A stretch of 64,000 bases of DNA from Spongiivirga citrea (GCF_010671565.1 NZ_JAABOQ010000004.1:186001-250000); one strand, 5' to 3'. Shown: positions 55,906-64,000, counted from the stretch's first letter. Notes: generated by a model not told the origin, from the sequence alone. Program-made: numbers and translations.

Positions 55906-56879
55906 TGTTATCTATTGACGCATACCGGTCGGTGTTTGTAGAATTTCTAGAAAAGAATACTTATAACAATCAACCTAAAAACCTTTACAAGCCAATTAAT
56001 TACATCTTAAAACTTGGAGGTAAACGGTTACGGCCCTTACTCACACTTATGACTACTGATATATTTTCAGGAGATCATAAAGATGCGCTAGAAGCTGCCC
56101 TTGCCATTGAGGTTTTTCATAATTTTTCTTTGGTCCACGATGATATAATGGATGATGCCCCCCTGCGAAGAGGACAGACTACCGTTCATGAAAAATGGGA
56201 TTTAAATACAGGAATTCTTTCAGGTGATGCGATGCTAATTAGAGCATATCAGTATTTTGAAAATTACGATGATCCTATTTTTAGGCAGCTTGCAAAGTTA
56301 TTTAGTAAGACCGCTATCGAAGTTTGCGAAGGTCAACAATATGATATAGACTTTGAGACTAGAGATGATGTAACTATCTCTGAGTATTTAAAAATGATTG
56401 AATACAAGACTTCGGTTCTAGTTGCAGCAGCAATGAAAATGGGAGCGATTATCGCGAAGGCCGATGAAACAGATCAAGACCATATTTACGAGTTTGGTCG
56501 AAACTTAGGAATTGCTTTTCAATTGCAAGATGATTATCTAGATGCATTTGGCGATCCCAAAACGTTTGGAAAACAAGTTGGTGGTGACATTATAGAGAAT
56601 AAAAAGACATATCTATACCTAAAGGCTCTTGAGCATGCCAGCAAAGAGCAAGCGAACCAACTTACAGATCTATTCTCTATTCAGCCAGCCTCTAGCGACG
56701 AGAAGGTTGCAATAGTCAAACAACTTTTTGAAGAGACTGGTGCCTCCAATGACACTAAACAAGCTATTAAAGATTATACCGAAAGTGCTTTTACAGTCCT
56801 TAATGACTTGAACATTAGTTCAGAGAAAAAGGCATTACTAAGAACATTTGGTGAAGGTTTAATGAACCGGACAGTTTAG
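55905..56879 (+). CDS. Trans-isoprenyl diphosphate synthase
   Basis: A 324-residue polyprenyl synthetase. The first Asp-rich motif lies in FSLVHDDIMDDAPLRRG (DDxxD type), the second in AFQLQDDYLDAFGDP, with GGKRLRPLLTLM upstream. It makes a linear isoprenyl diphosphate, probably C20 for carotenoids or longer for menaquinone; the chain length is not read from sequence. It ends 1 bp from the convergent lycopene cyclase gene, fitting a carotenoid link. Confidence 0.9.
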   Translation: MLSIDAYRSVFVEFLEKNTYNNQPKNLYKPINYILKLGGKRLRPLLTLMTTDIFSGDHKDALEAALAIEVFHNFSLVHDDIMDDAPLRRGQTTVHEKWDLNTGILSGDAMLIRAYQYFENYDDPIFRQLAKLFSKTAIEVCEGQQYDIDFETRDDVTISEYLKMIEYKTSVLVAAAMKMGAIIAKADETDQDHIYEFGRNLGIAFQLQDDYLDAFGDPKTFGKQVGGDIIENKKTYLYLKALEHASKEQANQLTDLFSIQPASSDEKVAIVKQLFEETGASNDTKQAIKDYTESAFTVLNDLNISSEKKALLRTFGEGLMNRTV

Positions 56880-58031
56880 CTAAAAAAGTCGCTTAAAAAA
56901 GGTCTCAAAAAATGGGAATGAAGTCAGACTAAACATTATACGAAGCTCTTCAAAAAAATGTGTCTGTTCATCTAGAAAGCGTAAAATTTGCCTAGGAGCG
57001 TTTCGTTTAAACATTCGGGTAAAAATCAATCCGCCTTTATGATTATACTTGGTCAAAACATCTAAAAACCACAGATCGTAATACCAAAACCTTGTTTTTT
57101 TATTGTAGGTTGTAAAGTCTAATGATTCATTTATCCGTGGTACTAGTTCCTTGGTCTTACGACTTATCATACTAAATGTAAATCCCGTACTTGCCTTAGT
57201 CCAACCACCAGCAGTACCAATATTTAGTATGTTTCTCGTATTTGTTGAAAACGGAGCGACAGTCATTGGTATTGAGCCTTGCTCCTTTTCTGCTATACGA
57301 TACTCTTTAACACCAAGTTCGTTTAAATACTCCTTAATGGCATTTTCATATTCAGATTTATCCAATATATGTTCTGAAAACAAGGTATACTCCAACAATG
57401 CTTTTTTTGATGTCTCCGGCAACACATACATAAATCGCGTATTCCCATTTTGCTGCAGATCGAAATCCATAAAAGTTGCCGTATCTGCATTAAAAACTGA
57501 CTTTTCCGTCTCAACAAACCAGCCAATAAAGTGCTGTTGTAAAACAGGGTATTTTTCTTGTTTGGTGATGGTGTTCCAATCAAAAATACTATTGAATACT
57601 TTTACACTTTTATAGGAACTAACATCAGTTATAATAGAAACATGAGAATGCTCATCTTTTATAGATTGAATGGATTCATATTTGATAGTGACATTACTAT
57701 AAGTTGACAACGATGAAAGCATCATCTCATAGAAATCAATTCCTTTAATCATTTTATAAGAAAAAGGTGATAACCTAAAAGAATTGCTGTATCCTTTTCC
57801 TTTAAATAAACAGCTATCCCATTTTTTAGTAATGATAGTATCCCATTCTCCTTCTCCCTCTTCCCAAAAACACCAAGTACGATCGTTGGTGTTTTTAAGG
57901 TTCTTATCAATTAGCAAAAATTGTTTTGTATTGAAATCGCCTGATTGCAACATTCTATATGCCAACATTAAGCCAGCAGCGCCTGCTCCTGCAAAGATAT
58001 AGTTATACGTTGCCGACTCACCTACTTCCAT
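56880..58031 (-). CDS. crtY: Lycopene cyclase (CrtY/CrtL type flavoprotein)
   Basis: A 383-residue protein with an N-terminal Rossmann motif (YIFAGAGAAGLMLAYRML), LIDKNLKNTNDRTWCFWEE, FMDFDLQQ, PMTVAPFSTN and NIGTAGGWTKASTGFTFSMI, all typical of lycopene beta-cyclases. It should close both ends of lycopene to beta-carotene, the precursor of zeaxanthin in these bacteria. It sits directly after the gene at 58032 with no gap, in one transcript with the TonB receptor. No other crt gene lies in the window. Confidence 0.88.
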   Translation of the reverse strand: MEVGESATYNYIFAGAGAAGLMLAYRMLQSGDFNTKQFLLIDKNLKNTNDRTWCFWEEGEGEWDTIITKKWDSCLFKGKGYSNSFRLSPFSYKMIKGIDFYEMMLSSLSTYSNVTIKYESIQSIKDEHSHVSIITDVSSYKSVKVFNSIFDWNTITKQEKYPVLQQHFIGWFVETEKSVFNADTATFMDFDLQQNGNTRFMYVLPETSKKALLEYTLFSEHILDKSEYENAIKEYLNELGVKEYRIAEKEQGSIPMTVAPFSTNTRNILNIGTAGGWTKASTGFTFSMISRKTKELVPRINESLDFTTYNKKTRFWYYDLWFLDVLTKYNHKGGLIFTRMFKRNAPRQILRFLDEQTHFFEELRIMFSLTSFPFFETFFKRLF

Positions 58032-58700
58032 CTAATTAGAGTAGGTAATTACAGGAATGCGAATAGTCTCTTTCTTAAAGGCAATATCTTCAACTATAGC
58101 TATAATCTCAATTGCAATGTGAATACCGTATAAATTATCAGGATTATTTAAGGCTAAGAAAACCGCATTTCGCGATTTCTTTTTGACGGTTACAATACCT
58201 GATTTATAATTCTCTCGTGAACTACTTAGATCATATGCGAAGTCATCTTTATCCTTAAAGAGCAAAGCATTCGATTCATCAACCACATAAATATCACAAA
58301 TATTAGCCCCAGGAGGCGCATTCAAACTACTCACAGATTGTTGCAATGATGACTTTTTCTCAATAAAAGACGACAGTTCTCCTGCAAGATTAAAAGTTTT
58401 TAAAGTATTGGTAATCTGCTCCTCATCGCGAGAAGCTGAAAACACATAGTACCACTCTTTCGTATTGTTTGGAATATTTACCGGCAGTAAAACTCGATTT
58501 TTACCGCCTTTCACTAGTGCATTGCTTCTGCTATTCAAGTAAAATTTATCTTTTTGAATGGATTGTGTTTGTAAAATAGCGACCGATTTCATCACTGTAG
58601 TTTGGTAGGCATAAGTGGTGTCAATCTTTCTTTTTTTCTGAGCTACTGAGACCATGGTTACAAAAGAAAAAACAACAATTAGTGAGGAAGATAAATTCAT
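58032..58700 (-). CDS. Secreted protein of unknown function between the TonB receptor and lycopene cyclase
   Basis: About 222 residues. The start is taken at ATG 58700 (MNLSSSLIVVFSFVTMVSVAQ), which gives a clean signal peptide; an upstream ATG (58736) would add twelve basic residues. The mature part has RKIDTTYAYQTTVMKSVAILQ and KEWYYVFSASRDEEQITN, which I do not recognise as a named domain. It lies between, and abuts, the receptor and the cyclase genes, so it likely works with the receptor in the periplasm. Confidence 0.6.
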   Translation of the reverse strand: MNLSSSLIVVFSFVTMVSVAQKKRKIDTTYAYQTTVMKSVAILQTQSIQKDKFYLNSRSNALVKGGKNRVLLPVNIPNNTKEWYYVFSASRDEEQITNTLKTFNLAGELSSFIEKKSSLQQSVSSLNAPPGANICDIYVVDESNALLFKDKDDFAYDLSSSRENYKSGIVTVKKKSRNAVFLALNNPDNLYGIHIAIEIIAIVEDIAFKKETIRIPVITYSN

Positions 58701-58737
58701 ATAACTACGTACTTTTCTCAAAAGTAAGAAAAGCAAT

Positions 58738-61077
58738 TTATAAATCAGTGCCTATTTTTAAGCCTACAAAATAAGTCCTTGGGCGTGAAGGACCATAAAT
58801 GTAATTTGCATCTCGATCTGCACCGAGATCAAAATCAAATTGATAGCTATTAAATACATTTTGCATTCCCGCACTTAGCTGTATTTTATATGAATCATCA
58901 ATATCAAATGTATATGATGATTTAAAATTTAATTCAAAAAAATCCTTTGTGAATTCCAGTCGGTCTTGCTGAATAAACCCCGCGATATGTGGCACATACA
59001 TGCGACCAGTATAAACAGCGGATAGATTATGCTGAAACTTCTTTGTCGGGGCAAAAGTGACAACAAAATTGCCGTACAAATTGGGTGATTTAAAAAACTG
59101 ATCTGCATTTTCTAAATCGATATCTTGGTCGTCGCTCCAGCGAATGGCTTCATCATAAATAGATTGTTGAATAGTACCACCAAGTTGCATCGTCCATTTT
59201 TCATTCGGCGCATACTTTGCTTCCATATTAACGCCATATACATTTGCGCCTGTACTATTCTTTTTAATATAGATAAATTGATTTTCTGACACGTCGAGAC
59301 CAAGAGCCGCCAACTCTTCGTCAGTTGCTTGCTCCGACACAAAAGGATCTTGTAATCGCGTATAAAAGGCCTCTATTGTAAGTCCAACCTCAGAAAACTG
59401 AGTAGTTTTAGACCAGTCAGCCGATGCTAAAAAGCTATGTGATGTTTCCGATTTTAAATTAGGCGCAAAACGAACAAAAGATACTTCACCAGCTGCCAAG
59501 GTTGCGTGTAAATCTTCAGTAAAAAATTGAGCAGCCCTAAAACCTTTTGCATAACTGGTACGCAACTGTAAATTATCGTTCACATCATACAAAACATTAA
59601 GTCTTGGATTTATATTTACCGCTTCATCTGTAATATTATGGATATCAACTCTCACACCACCAAGTAGCTTTAATCGCTCGTTTAACTGCCATTCCTGTTG
59701 GGAGTATAAACCATAAATGCGGACTGTTTGATCAACAAAGGCGTTAAAACCTGGTTTTGCATCTTGAGTTAAATTGTATTTAAATTCAATTCCACCAGTA
59801 AAAACACCTGAACCACCTAAAAACTTATCTTGATTTCTGGAAAATTGTCCTCCCGCAACCCATACATTGTCTTCAGAGGTTCCGAAACCGATAACCTCAC
59901 CTTGCTGAGCAATTAGATCTTCACCCCCGCCGTAATAATTTTGATTATTTGAAAGTTGCGTACTTACATATAGGGAATATCGGTTTTTGAGTAATTTATC
60001 GAATAACTCATATGTCAGACCAACTCCAGTCACTTTACTATCGATCTGCTCGGTAATTTCCGACTCAAAAGGCTGTAAATTTAACTGATCGCCACCACGT
60101 CGGAATTCATTAATATGATGAAAATCTAACGAAACCTTACTTTGGTCATCCGGTTTGTAATAGGTTTTAAAACCCAGCGTAGTATTCTCCATGGTCGTGA
60201 TCTCAGTGAAACCATCGTATTGATAATCAAAAGGATTTCGATCTCTATATAAACCAAAAAAAGTAATTCCTGCTTTGTTGTTGTCAGAAACAACAGTACC
60301 GTTAAGCGTCAATGACCTATCGGGAGCTATGCCATTAATAAACGCCAGATTACTACCTAGTTGAAAAGAATCTTCTAAGGCTTCTTTGGTGATTACATTA
60401 ATGGTTCCAGCTATGGCATTCGACCCATACAAGGCCGAGCCACCACCGCGCACTACTTCAATACGATCAATTATATTGGCGGGGATTTGATCGAGCCCGT
60501 ACACACCATTCAGTGCGCTAAAGATGGGGCGACTATCTATTAATATTTGTGAATAAGCTCCATTGAGGCCATTCATACGTACTTGAGCAAAACCACAGTT
60601 TTGACAATTAGTTTCCATACGCAAACCAGGCTGAAAATTCAACCCTTCAGATAAACTAATAGACTGAGTTGCGTTAAATATTTTTTCGTCAGTAATCGTA
60701 ACAATAACTGGGGCTTCTTTCCTGTTTTGCAAACCCCTAGTTGCAGATACTACTACTTGATTTAAACCAAGTACTTCTTCTTTTAATTCAAAGTTAAAAG
60801 TTAGTTTTTCGTGCTTCTTAATTGTAAATTCCTGTTCTATTTGTTTAAAACCAATGGTACGCACAAGCAGCGTAAATGTACCCACGCCGACTTTTAGTTC
60901 ATACTCACCTTTATTGTTAGTGGTGGTTCCGATATCCGTTCCTTCTACATAAACGCTTACATAAGGTACGGGTTCATCGTTGTGTGTGATTGTTCCATTC
61001 AAGAATCCACCATCATGTGAAAACAATTTGGACATAAAAAGTAGAAAAAAGACAACAATAAAAATTCTCATATTCAA
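58738..61077 (-). CDS. TonB-dependent receptor, probable metal or chelate uptake
   Basis: A 779-residue receptor. Signal peptide (to FSHDG), a carboxypeptidase-like domain (~20-110), a plug (VVSATRGLQNRKEAPVIVTI ... IIDRIEVVRGGGSALYGSNA ... INVITKE) and a 22-strand barrel ending RPRTYFVGLKIGTDL. The plug carries a CxxC (TNCQNCGFAQVRMNG), an uncommon feature. It is divergent from the DtxR-type regulator across a palindromic site, so its expression is probably metal controlled. The substrate (iron, haem, manganese or copper chelate) is unknown. Confidence 0.9.
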   Translation of the reverse strand: MNMRIFIVVFFLLFMSKLFSHDGGFLNGTITHNDEPVPYVSVYVEGTDIGTTTNNKGEYELKVGVGTFTLLVRTIGFKQIEQEFTIKKHEKLTFNFELKEEVLGLNQVVVSATRGLQNRKEAPVIVTITDEKIFNATQSISLSEGLNFQPGLRMETNCQNCGFAQVRMNGLNGAYSQILIDSRPIFSALNGVYGLDQIPANIIDRIEVVRGGGSALYGSNAIAGTINVITKEALEDSFQLGSNLAFINGIAPDRSLTLNGTVVSDNNKAGITFFGLYRDRNPFDYQYDGFTEITTMENTTLGFKTYYKPDDQSKVSLDFHHINEFRRGGDQLNLQPFESEITEQIDSKVTGVGLTYELFDKLLKNRYSLYVSTQLSNNQNYYGGGEDLIAQQGEVIGFGTSEDNVWVAGGQFSRNQDKFLGGSGVFTGGIEFKYNLTQDAKPGFNAFVDQTVRIYGLYSQQEWQLNERLKLLGGVRVDIHNITDEAVNINPRLNVLYDVNDNLQLRTSYAKGFRAAQFFTEDLHATLAAGEVSFVRFAPNLKSETSHSFLASADWSKTTQFSEVGLTIEAFYTRLQDPFVSEQATDEELAALGLDVSENQFIYIKKNSTGANVYGVNMEAKYAPNEKWTMQLGGTIQQSIYDEAIRWSDDQDIDLENADQFFKSPNLYGNFVVTFAPTKKFQHNLSAVYTGRMYVPHIAGFIQQDRLEFTKDFFELNFKSSYTFDIDDSYKIQLSAGMQNVFNSYQFDFDLGADRDANYIYGPSRPRTYFVGLKIGTDL

Positions 61078-61087
61078 TTTTGAAGTG

Positions 61088-61095
61088 CAAAAATA
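61088..61095 (-). promoter_or_regulatory. -7 box (TATTTTTG) of the TonB receptor gene
   Basis: A full TAnnTTTG match on the minus strand, 10 nt before the ATG at 61077. The 20-bp palindrome lies just upstream of it, in the spacer/-33 zone, where bound repressor would block polymerase. Confidence 0.5.
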
Positions 61096-61101
61096 GCTTT
61101 A

Positions 61102-61121
61102 TTTTTAGATTAATCTAAAAA
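61102..61121. promoter_or_regulatory. Palindromic operator, probably for the DtxR-family regulator
   Basis: TTTTTAGATTAATCTAAAAA is a perfect 20-bp palindrome placed between the divergent -7 boxes of the TonB receptor (61088-61095) and the DtxR-type gene (61149-61156). DtxR/MntR repressors bind AT-rich palindromes of this size, so it is the natural site for the regulator to control both directions. Confidence 0.7.
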
Positions 61122-61148
61122 ACAAATTACCAAAGCTTAAAAAAATGA

Positions 61149-61156
61149 TATATTTG
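61149..61156 (+). promoter_or_regulatory. -7 box (TATATTTG) of the DtxR-type gene
   Basis: A full TAnnTTTG match, 16 nt before the ATG at 61173. The palindrome 61102-61121 lies 27 nt upstream, over the -33 zone. Confidence 0.5.
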
Positions 61157-61172
61157 TTAAAATTTTGAGACC

Positions 61173-61829
61173 ATGTTCACGCATTCAGAAGAAAATTATC
61201 TAAAAGCTATTTATCATTTAAGTCAGCAACAGGAAGGTGGAGTAAGCACAAACTCAATTGCTGACAAAATGGAAACGAAAGCTTCATCAGTAACTGATAT
61301 GATTAAAAAACTAGCGGAGAAACAACTTGTTGATTATGTGAAGTATCAGGGTGTTACTTTAACCAAAAAAGGTGAAAAAGTGGCGATTAAAATTGTTCGG
61401 AAGCATCGTTTGTGGGAAGTTTTTTTAGTAGAAAAATTGAATTTCACCTGGGATGAAGTACATGATGTAGCAGAACAGTTGGAACATATTAAATCGGAAA
61501 AACTAACCGCTGAGCTTGATGCATTTTTAGAATACCCAACCGAAGATCCGCATGGAGACCCAATACCAGACAAGGATGGGCTGATAAAGAAATCGAAGCG
61601 CGTAACCCTATCTGAAATTGAAGTTGATGAACGTTGTTTTTGCGTTGGTGTTCATGATTCTTCTTCAGATTTTCTTCAATACCTAGACAATCACAACATT
61701 CGACTGGGAAAGAAAATGAAGGTAATCTCCAAAGAAGCATTTGATGGTACCATGGTAGTACGGCTTAAAAAGAAAGAACTCCCTTTATCTAGTAGAATAA
61801 CCAATAATTTATACGTAAAGAAAATTTAA
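61173..61829 (+). CDS. DtxR/MntR-family metal-dependent transcriptional regulator
   Basis: A 218-residue regulator. The winged-helix domain (1-60) has FTHSEENYLKAIYHLSQ and the recognition helix ETKASSVTDMIKKLAEK. The dimer and metal domain (~60-140) has VRKHRLWEVFLVEKL (H-x2-W-E) and VAEQLEHIKSEKL (E-x2-H), and EDPHGDPIP. A third FeoA/SH3-like domain ends the protein. It should repress with bound Fe or Mn; which metal is not certain. It is followed directly by a ZIP transporter gene. Confidence 0.93.
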   Translation: MFTHSEENYLKAIYHLSQQQEGGVSTNSIADKMETKASSVTDMIKKLAEKQLVDYVKYQGVTLTKKGEKVAIKIVRKHRLWEVFLVEKLNFTWDEVHDVAEQLEHIKSEKLTAELDAFLEYPTEDPHGDPIPDKDGLIKKSKRVTLSEIEVDERCFCVGVHDSSSDFLQYLDNHNIRLGKKMKVISKEAFDGTMVVRLKKKELPLSSRITNNLYVKKI

Positions 61830-62654
61830 ATGTTTGATCAGATTGTAACATATTTAGAAGGAATTGATCCCATTTTGGCAGCACTTTATGCTTCTTTATT
61901 TACATGGATTTTAACCGCTACCGGAGCAAGTCTTGTTTTTCTTTTTAAAGGAATGAATAGAGCATTGCTAGATGGTATGCTAGGGTTTACAGGCGGTGTA
62001 ATGGTAGCAGCAAGTTTTTGGAGTCTGCTCGCACCAGGAATTGAAATGAGTCCTGGCGAAGGTTTTGTAAAAGTAATGCCCGCGGCAATAGGTTTTGGAC
62101 TTGGAGCATTTTTTATTTTTGGCTTGGACAAAGTACTACCGCATTTACATATCAATTTTAGACAAGAAGAAGCTGAAGGTATTAAAACTCCTTGGCATAG
62201 AACCACTTTATTAGTACTTGCTATCACATTACATAATATTCCTGAAGGTCTTGCTGTAGGAGTACTATTTGGAGGTGTTGCAGCTGGGTTACCCGAAGCT
62301 TCGATTGCTGGAGCCGTAGTATTAGCAATGGGAATTGGTATACAAAATTTTCCTGAAGGCTTAGCTGTTTCAATGCCGATGAGAAGACAAGGCGCTTCTA
62401 AGTTCAAAAGCTTTTGGTACGGACAATTATCAGCAATTGTAGAACCAATTGCAGCGGTAATTGGCGCAGTTGCAGTAACGTTTTTCACTCCTATCTTGCC
62501 GTATGCGCTGGCTTTTGCTGCTGGAGCTATGATATTTGTAGTGATTGAAGAAGTAATACCAGAAACACAACGTGATAAATATACAGATATCGCGACTATG
62601 GGATTTATCGGGGGATTTATCGTCATGATGAGTTTAGATGTTGCTTTAGGATAA
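61830..62654 (+). CDS. ZIP-family metal transporter
   Basis: A 274-residue, eight-helix ZIP transporter. The two metal-site helices read LHNIPEGLAVGVLFGG and IQNFPEGLAVSMPM. The N-terminal ATGASLVFLFKGMNRALLDGMLGFTGGVMVAASF is also typical (read in parts). It may move zinc, iron or manganese. It starts one base after the DtxR-type gene and must be in its operon, suggesting metal control. A terminator follows. Confidence 0.9.
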   Translation: MFDQIVTYLEGIDPILAALYASLFTWILTATGASLVFLFKGMNRALLDGMLGFTGGVMVAASFWSLLAPGIEMSPGEGFVKVMPAAIGFGLGAFFIFGLDKVLPHLHINFRQEEAEGIKTPWHRTTLLVLAITLHNIPEGLAVGVLFGGVAAGLPEASIAGAVVLAMGIGIQNFPEGLAVSMPMRRQGASKFKSFWYGQLSAIVEPIAAVIGAVAVTFFTPILPYALAFAAGAMIFVVIEEVIPETQRDKYTDIATMGFIGGFIVMMSLDVALG

Positions 62655-62674
62655 CTCATAAAACAATAAAAATT

Positions 62675-62708
62675 AAAAAGACCTAGCTAAAATTGACTAG
62701 GCCTCTTT
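62675..62708 (+). terminator. Probable terminator after the ZIP gene
   Basis: AAAAAGACCTAG (62675-62686) pairs with CTAGGCCTCTTT (62697-62708) around an AT-rich loop, with a small bulge. It would close the DtxR-ZIP transcript. Confidence 0.5.
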
Positions 62709-62786
62709 GATTTATAAACTATTCCCTTTCTCATAGTTTACTAAAAATCATATTTAGAATTTTAATAACTATTCTGTGCGTTGTGC

Positions 62787-63146
62787 TTACGGAATCACCG
62801 CTGCGTGCTGATCGAATCCTTGGTGTAAGTAATCTTCAGTACTGAAATTGAATTCAATTACTTCCTCTTCTTCGATATTTACTTCCTTTTTAACCTCGCT
62901 ATCCTTTTCTATTAGAAATGGATCAAAATTTTTCGGTAGATATTTTTTTGCATTAAAACCAAGAGTTACAACTTCCTCTTGGGTAAAATAGAACACCTTT
63001 TGAGTGCTGTCTTGTCCATTTTTTTTTAACTCTATAACCTCTAAGACATCTTGAAAAGTGATTTCTCCTGTACTAGTGGGCTTTCCCGATCCTATAATTA
63101 TGACTCCTGCAATAATTAATAAGATGAATAAGGCTACTTTTCTCAT
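62787..63146 (-). CDS. Short membrane-anchored hypothetical protein
   Basis: 119 residues with one N-terminal TM helix (VALFILLIIAGVIIIGSG) and an acidic, Lys/Glu-rich extracytoplasmic tail (VKKEVNIEEEEVIEFNFST). The repeated phrase NFDPFLIE / GFDQHAAV suggests two short repeats (KKYLPKNFDP and EDYLHQGFDQ). No function is recognised. It is on the same strand as the CAP-domain gene, 66 bp away. Confidence 0.6.
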   Translation of the reverse strand: MRKVALFILLIIAGVIIIGSGKPTSTGEITFQDVLEVIELKKNGQDSTQKVFYFTQEEVVTLGFNAKKYLPKNFDPFLIEKDSEVKKEVNIEEEEVIEFNFSTEDYLHQGFDQHAAVIP

Positions 63147-63212
63147 GTTAATGGCTCTCTATTTAGTACTTAGTATAGTTTTCTTATTGTTAATCGTTAA
63201 GCGCTATCTCAA

Positions 63213-63728
63213 TTATAGTTTAGAAAAAATAGTAGTATAGTAATACTTTCCGTTCGTATCTTTTTTAGCTGAGATACCAATGTGAGTAAAATCATCTTCT
63301 AAAACTGTTCGGTGGCTATCACTGTTAATCCATGCAGTTACTACTCCTTGCGCGCTATTATAGTTAGCTCCTACATTCTCGGCAACATCATCAGCACCCA
63401 ACGTATTTTTAATATAAGTAGCTCTGGCTCCAAAATTTTTATGCGAGGCAGCTCCGTCTTTTATCATTGTATCGGAATGTTCATCAGCTTTTTCCGTAAT
63501 TACATCTTGCAGCACTAGGACTGAAAGACCAAGATTGGATCTAAATTGATTGATTCGTTCTTGAATCTCTTTTTCAATACTTGTATACGAAACAACGACT
63601 TTAACATTGGAATGTTCTGTATTGCTAATACTTAAACCGTCAGTTTCATTCTCGATAGAATCGACCGAACAAGAACTAAGAAAGCATAGTAAAAATAGAG
63701 CAGCGACTTGAGGGAATACTGATTTCAA
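63213..63728 (-). CDS. CAP-domain (SCP/PR1) lipoprotein
   Basis: 171 residues. The lipoprotein signal is FLLCFLSSCSVDS (Cys ~20). The CAP domain has KEIQERINQFRSNLGLSVL, KADEHSDTMIKDGAASHKNF (a conserved H), ADDVAENVGANYN and the second His in INSDSHRTVLEDDFTHIG. Bacterial CAP proteins of this type are secreted with unclear roles. It is preceded by a -7 box. Confidence 0.85.
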   Translation of the reverse strand: MKSVFPQVAALFLLCFLSSCSVDSIENETDGLSISNTEHSNVKVVVSYTSIEKEIQERINQFRSNLGLSVLVLQDVITEKADEHSDTMIKDGAASHKNFGARATYIKNTLGADDVAENVGANYNSAQGVVTAWINSDSHRTVLEDDFTHIGISAKKDTNGKYYYTTIFSKL

Positions 63729-63752
63729 AACATTATTTTAACGATTAAGTGT

Positions 63753-63760
63753 CAAATATA
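63753..63760 (-). promoter_or_regulatory. -7 box (TATATTTG) of the CAP-domain gene
   Basis: A full TAnnTTTG match on the minus strand, 24 nt before the ATG at 63728. Confidence 0.45.
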
Positions 63761-63830
63761 TCGATGAAAAATCAATGTAATCATAATTAAATGTTAAAAT
63801 AAAGATTATTAACATTTAATATCGATGAAA
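63758..63830. repeat. Inverted and direct repeats upstream of the CAP-domain gene
   Basis: A perfect 12-bp inverted repeat ATTAAATGTTAA (63786-63797) / TTAACATTTAAT (63809-63820), flanked by two direct copies of ATATCGATGAAA (63758-63769 and 63819-63830). They may be binding sites upstream of the CAP-domain gene promoter. Nothing else is recognised up to 64000. Confidence 0.5.
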
Positions 63831-64000
63831 TACATAAAAAATAAGAAAAGTAAATCAAAAAAACTATTTTAACGAAGATAGTGGGGCTTTGAAACTGATT
63901 TTTAAAGTTTTAATCATATATTTTTTCGAACCCATTTTGCATCCGCTATTGTAGAATAGTCAGAACGGATAATTTAAAATGAACGAGTGTATTTTATTCT

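Noticed and set aside
61886-62659. Long open frame on the minus strand opposite the ZIP gene (257 codons)
   Set aside because: It has no recognisable domain and mirrors the codon pattern of the clear ZIP transporter on the plus strand.

Overview
The window is a chromosome segment from a marine member of the Bacteroidota, most likely family Flavobacteriaceae. The evidence is AT-rich DNA, promoters of the Bacteroidota type (TAnnTTTG -7 boxes), a gliding-motility/type IX secretion cargo gene followed by a PorP/SprF-type and an OmpA-type gene, Bacteroidota-only families (PorD/DUF4835, DUF6913, DUF3822, the Bacteroidota RNA polymerase omega form) and carotenoid genes. Almost every housekeeping gene is intact. 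Genus cannot be fixed from the sequence alone.

Layout. 1-11.7 kb: the end of miaA, a two-component system, coaE, a YbbR protein, a glycosyltransferase, fabI, recN, porD, coaBC, rpoZ and bamD, nearly all on the minus strand. 11.7-21.2 kb: an accessory block lying between bamD and dapA. Its first part (about 11.96-15.35 kb) is a run of small plus-strand genes (GNAT acetyltransferase, a defective esterase, a frameshifted small gene, a small membrane protein) separated by long imperfect palindromes. Gene units carry complementary ends in the style of integron cassettes (GTT... at the start, ...AAC at the end). No integrase is visible. It continues with an NCS1-type permease plus mannitol 2-dehydrogenase pair, a LytTR membrane regulator, a CPBP protease and a lipoprotein. 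21.2-31 kb: dapA, DUF6913, a UshA-like nucleotidase split into two genes, DoxX, ligA, LOG, prmC, DUF2147, BrkB, nadC. 31-38.9 kb: rlmH, an ITPase, an amidohydrolase, and a run holding an acyltransferase, kdnB, a CAT-like acyltransferase, a HAD phosphatase and kdsB, which points to modified Kdo (8-amino-Kdo) in the lipopolysaccharide. 39-45.7 kb: DUF3822, rsmD, RNase P RNA, dnaX, membrane proteins and miaE. 45.7-49 kb: an outer-membrane protein, ppk1 and sixA. 49.3-55.8 kb: a 1191-residue Cys-rich repeat adhesin with its PorP/SprF and OmpA partners. 55.9-64 kb: a polyprenyl synthase, lycopene cyclase, a TonB receptor, a DtxR-family regulator with a 20-bp perfect palindrome in the divergent promoter, a ZIP transporter and a CAP-domain lipoprotein.

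How the genes work together. MiaA and MiaE act on the same tRNA base (A37). KdnB and KdsB act in sequence on Kdo, with KdnA not in the window. The DtxR regulator, the TonB receptor and ZIP form a metal-homeostasis unit that appears to carry a carotenoid cyclase in the same transcript. The permease and mannitol dehydrogenase look like a two-gene mannitol uptake and oxidation module, fitting life on brown-algal matter. Functional calls rest on reading motifs by eye. No database search was possible.
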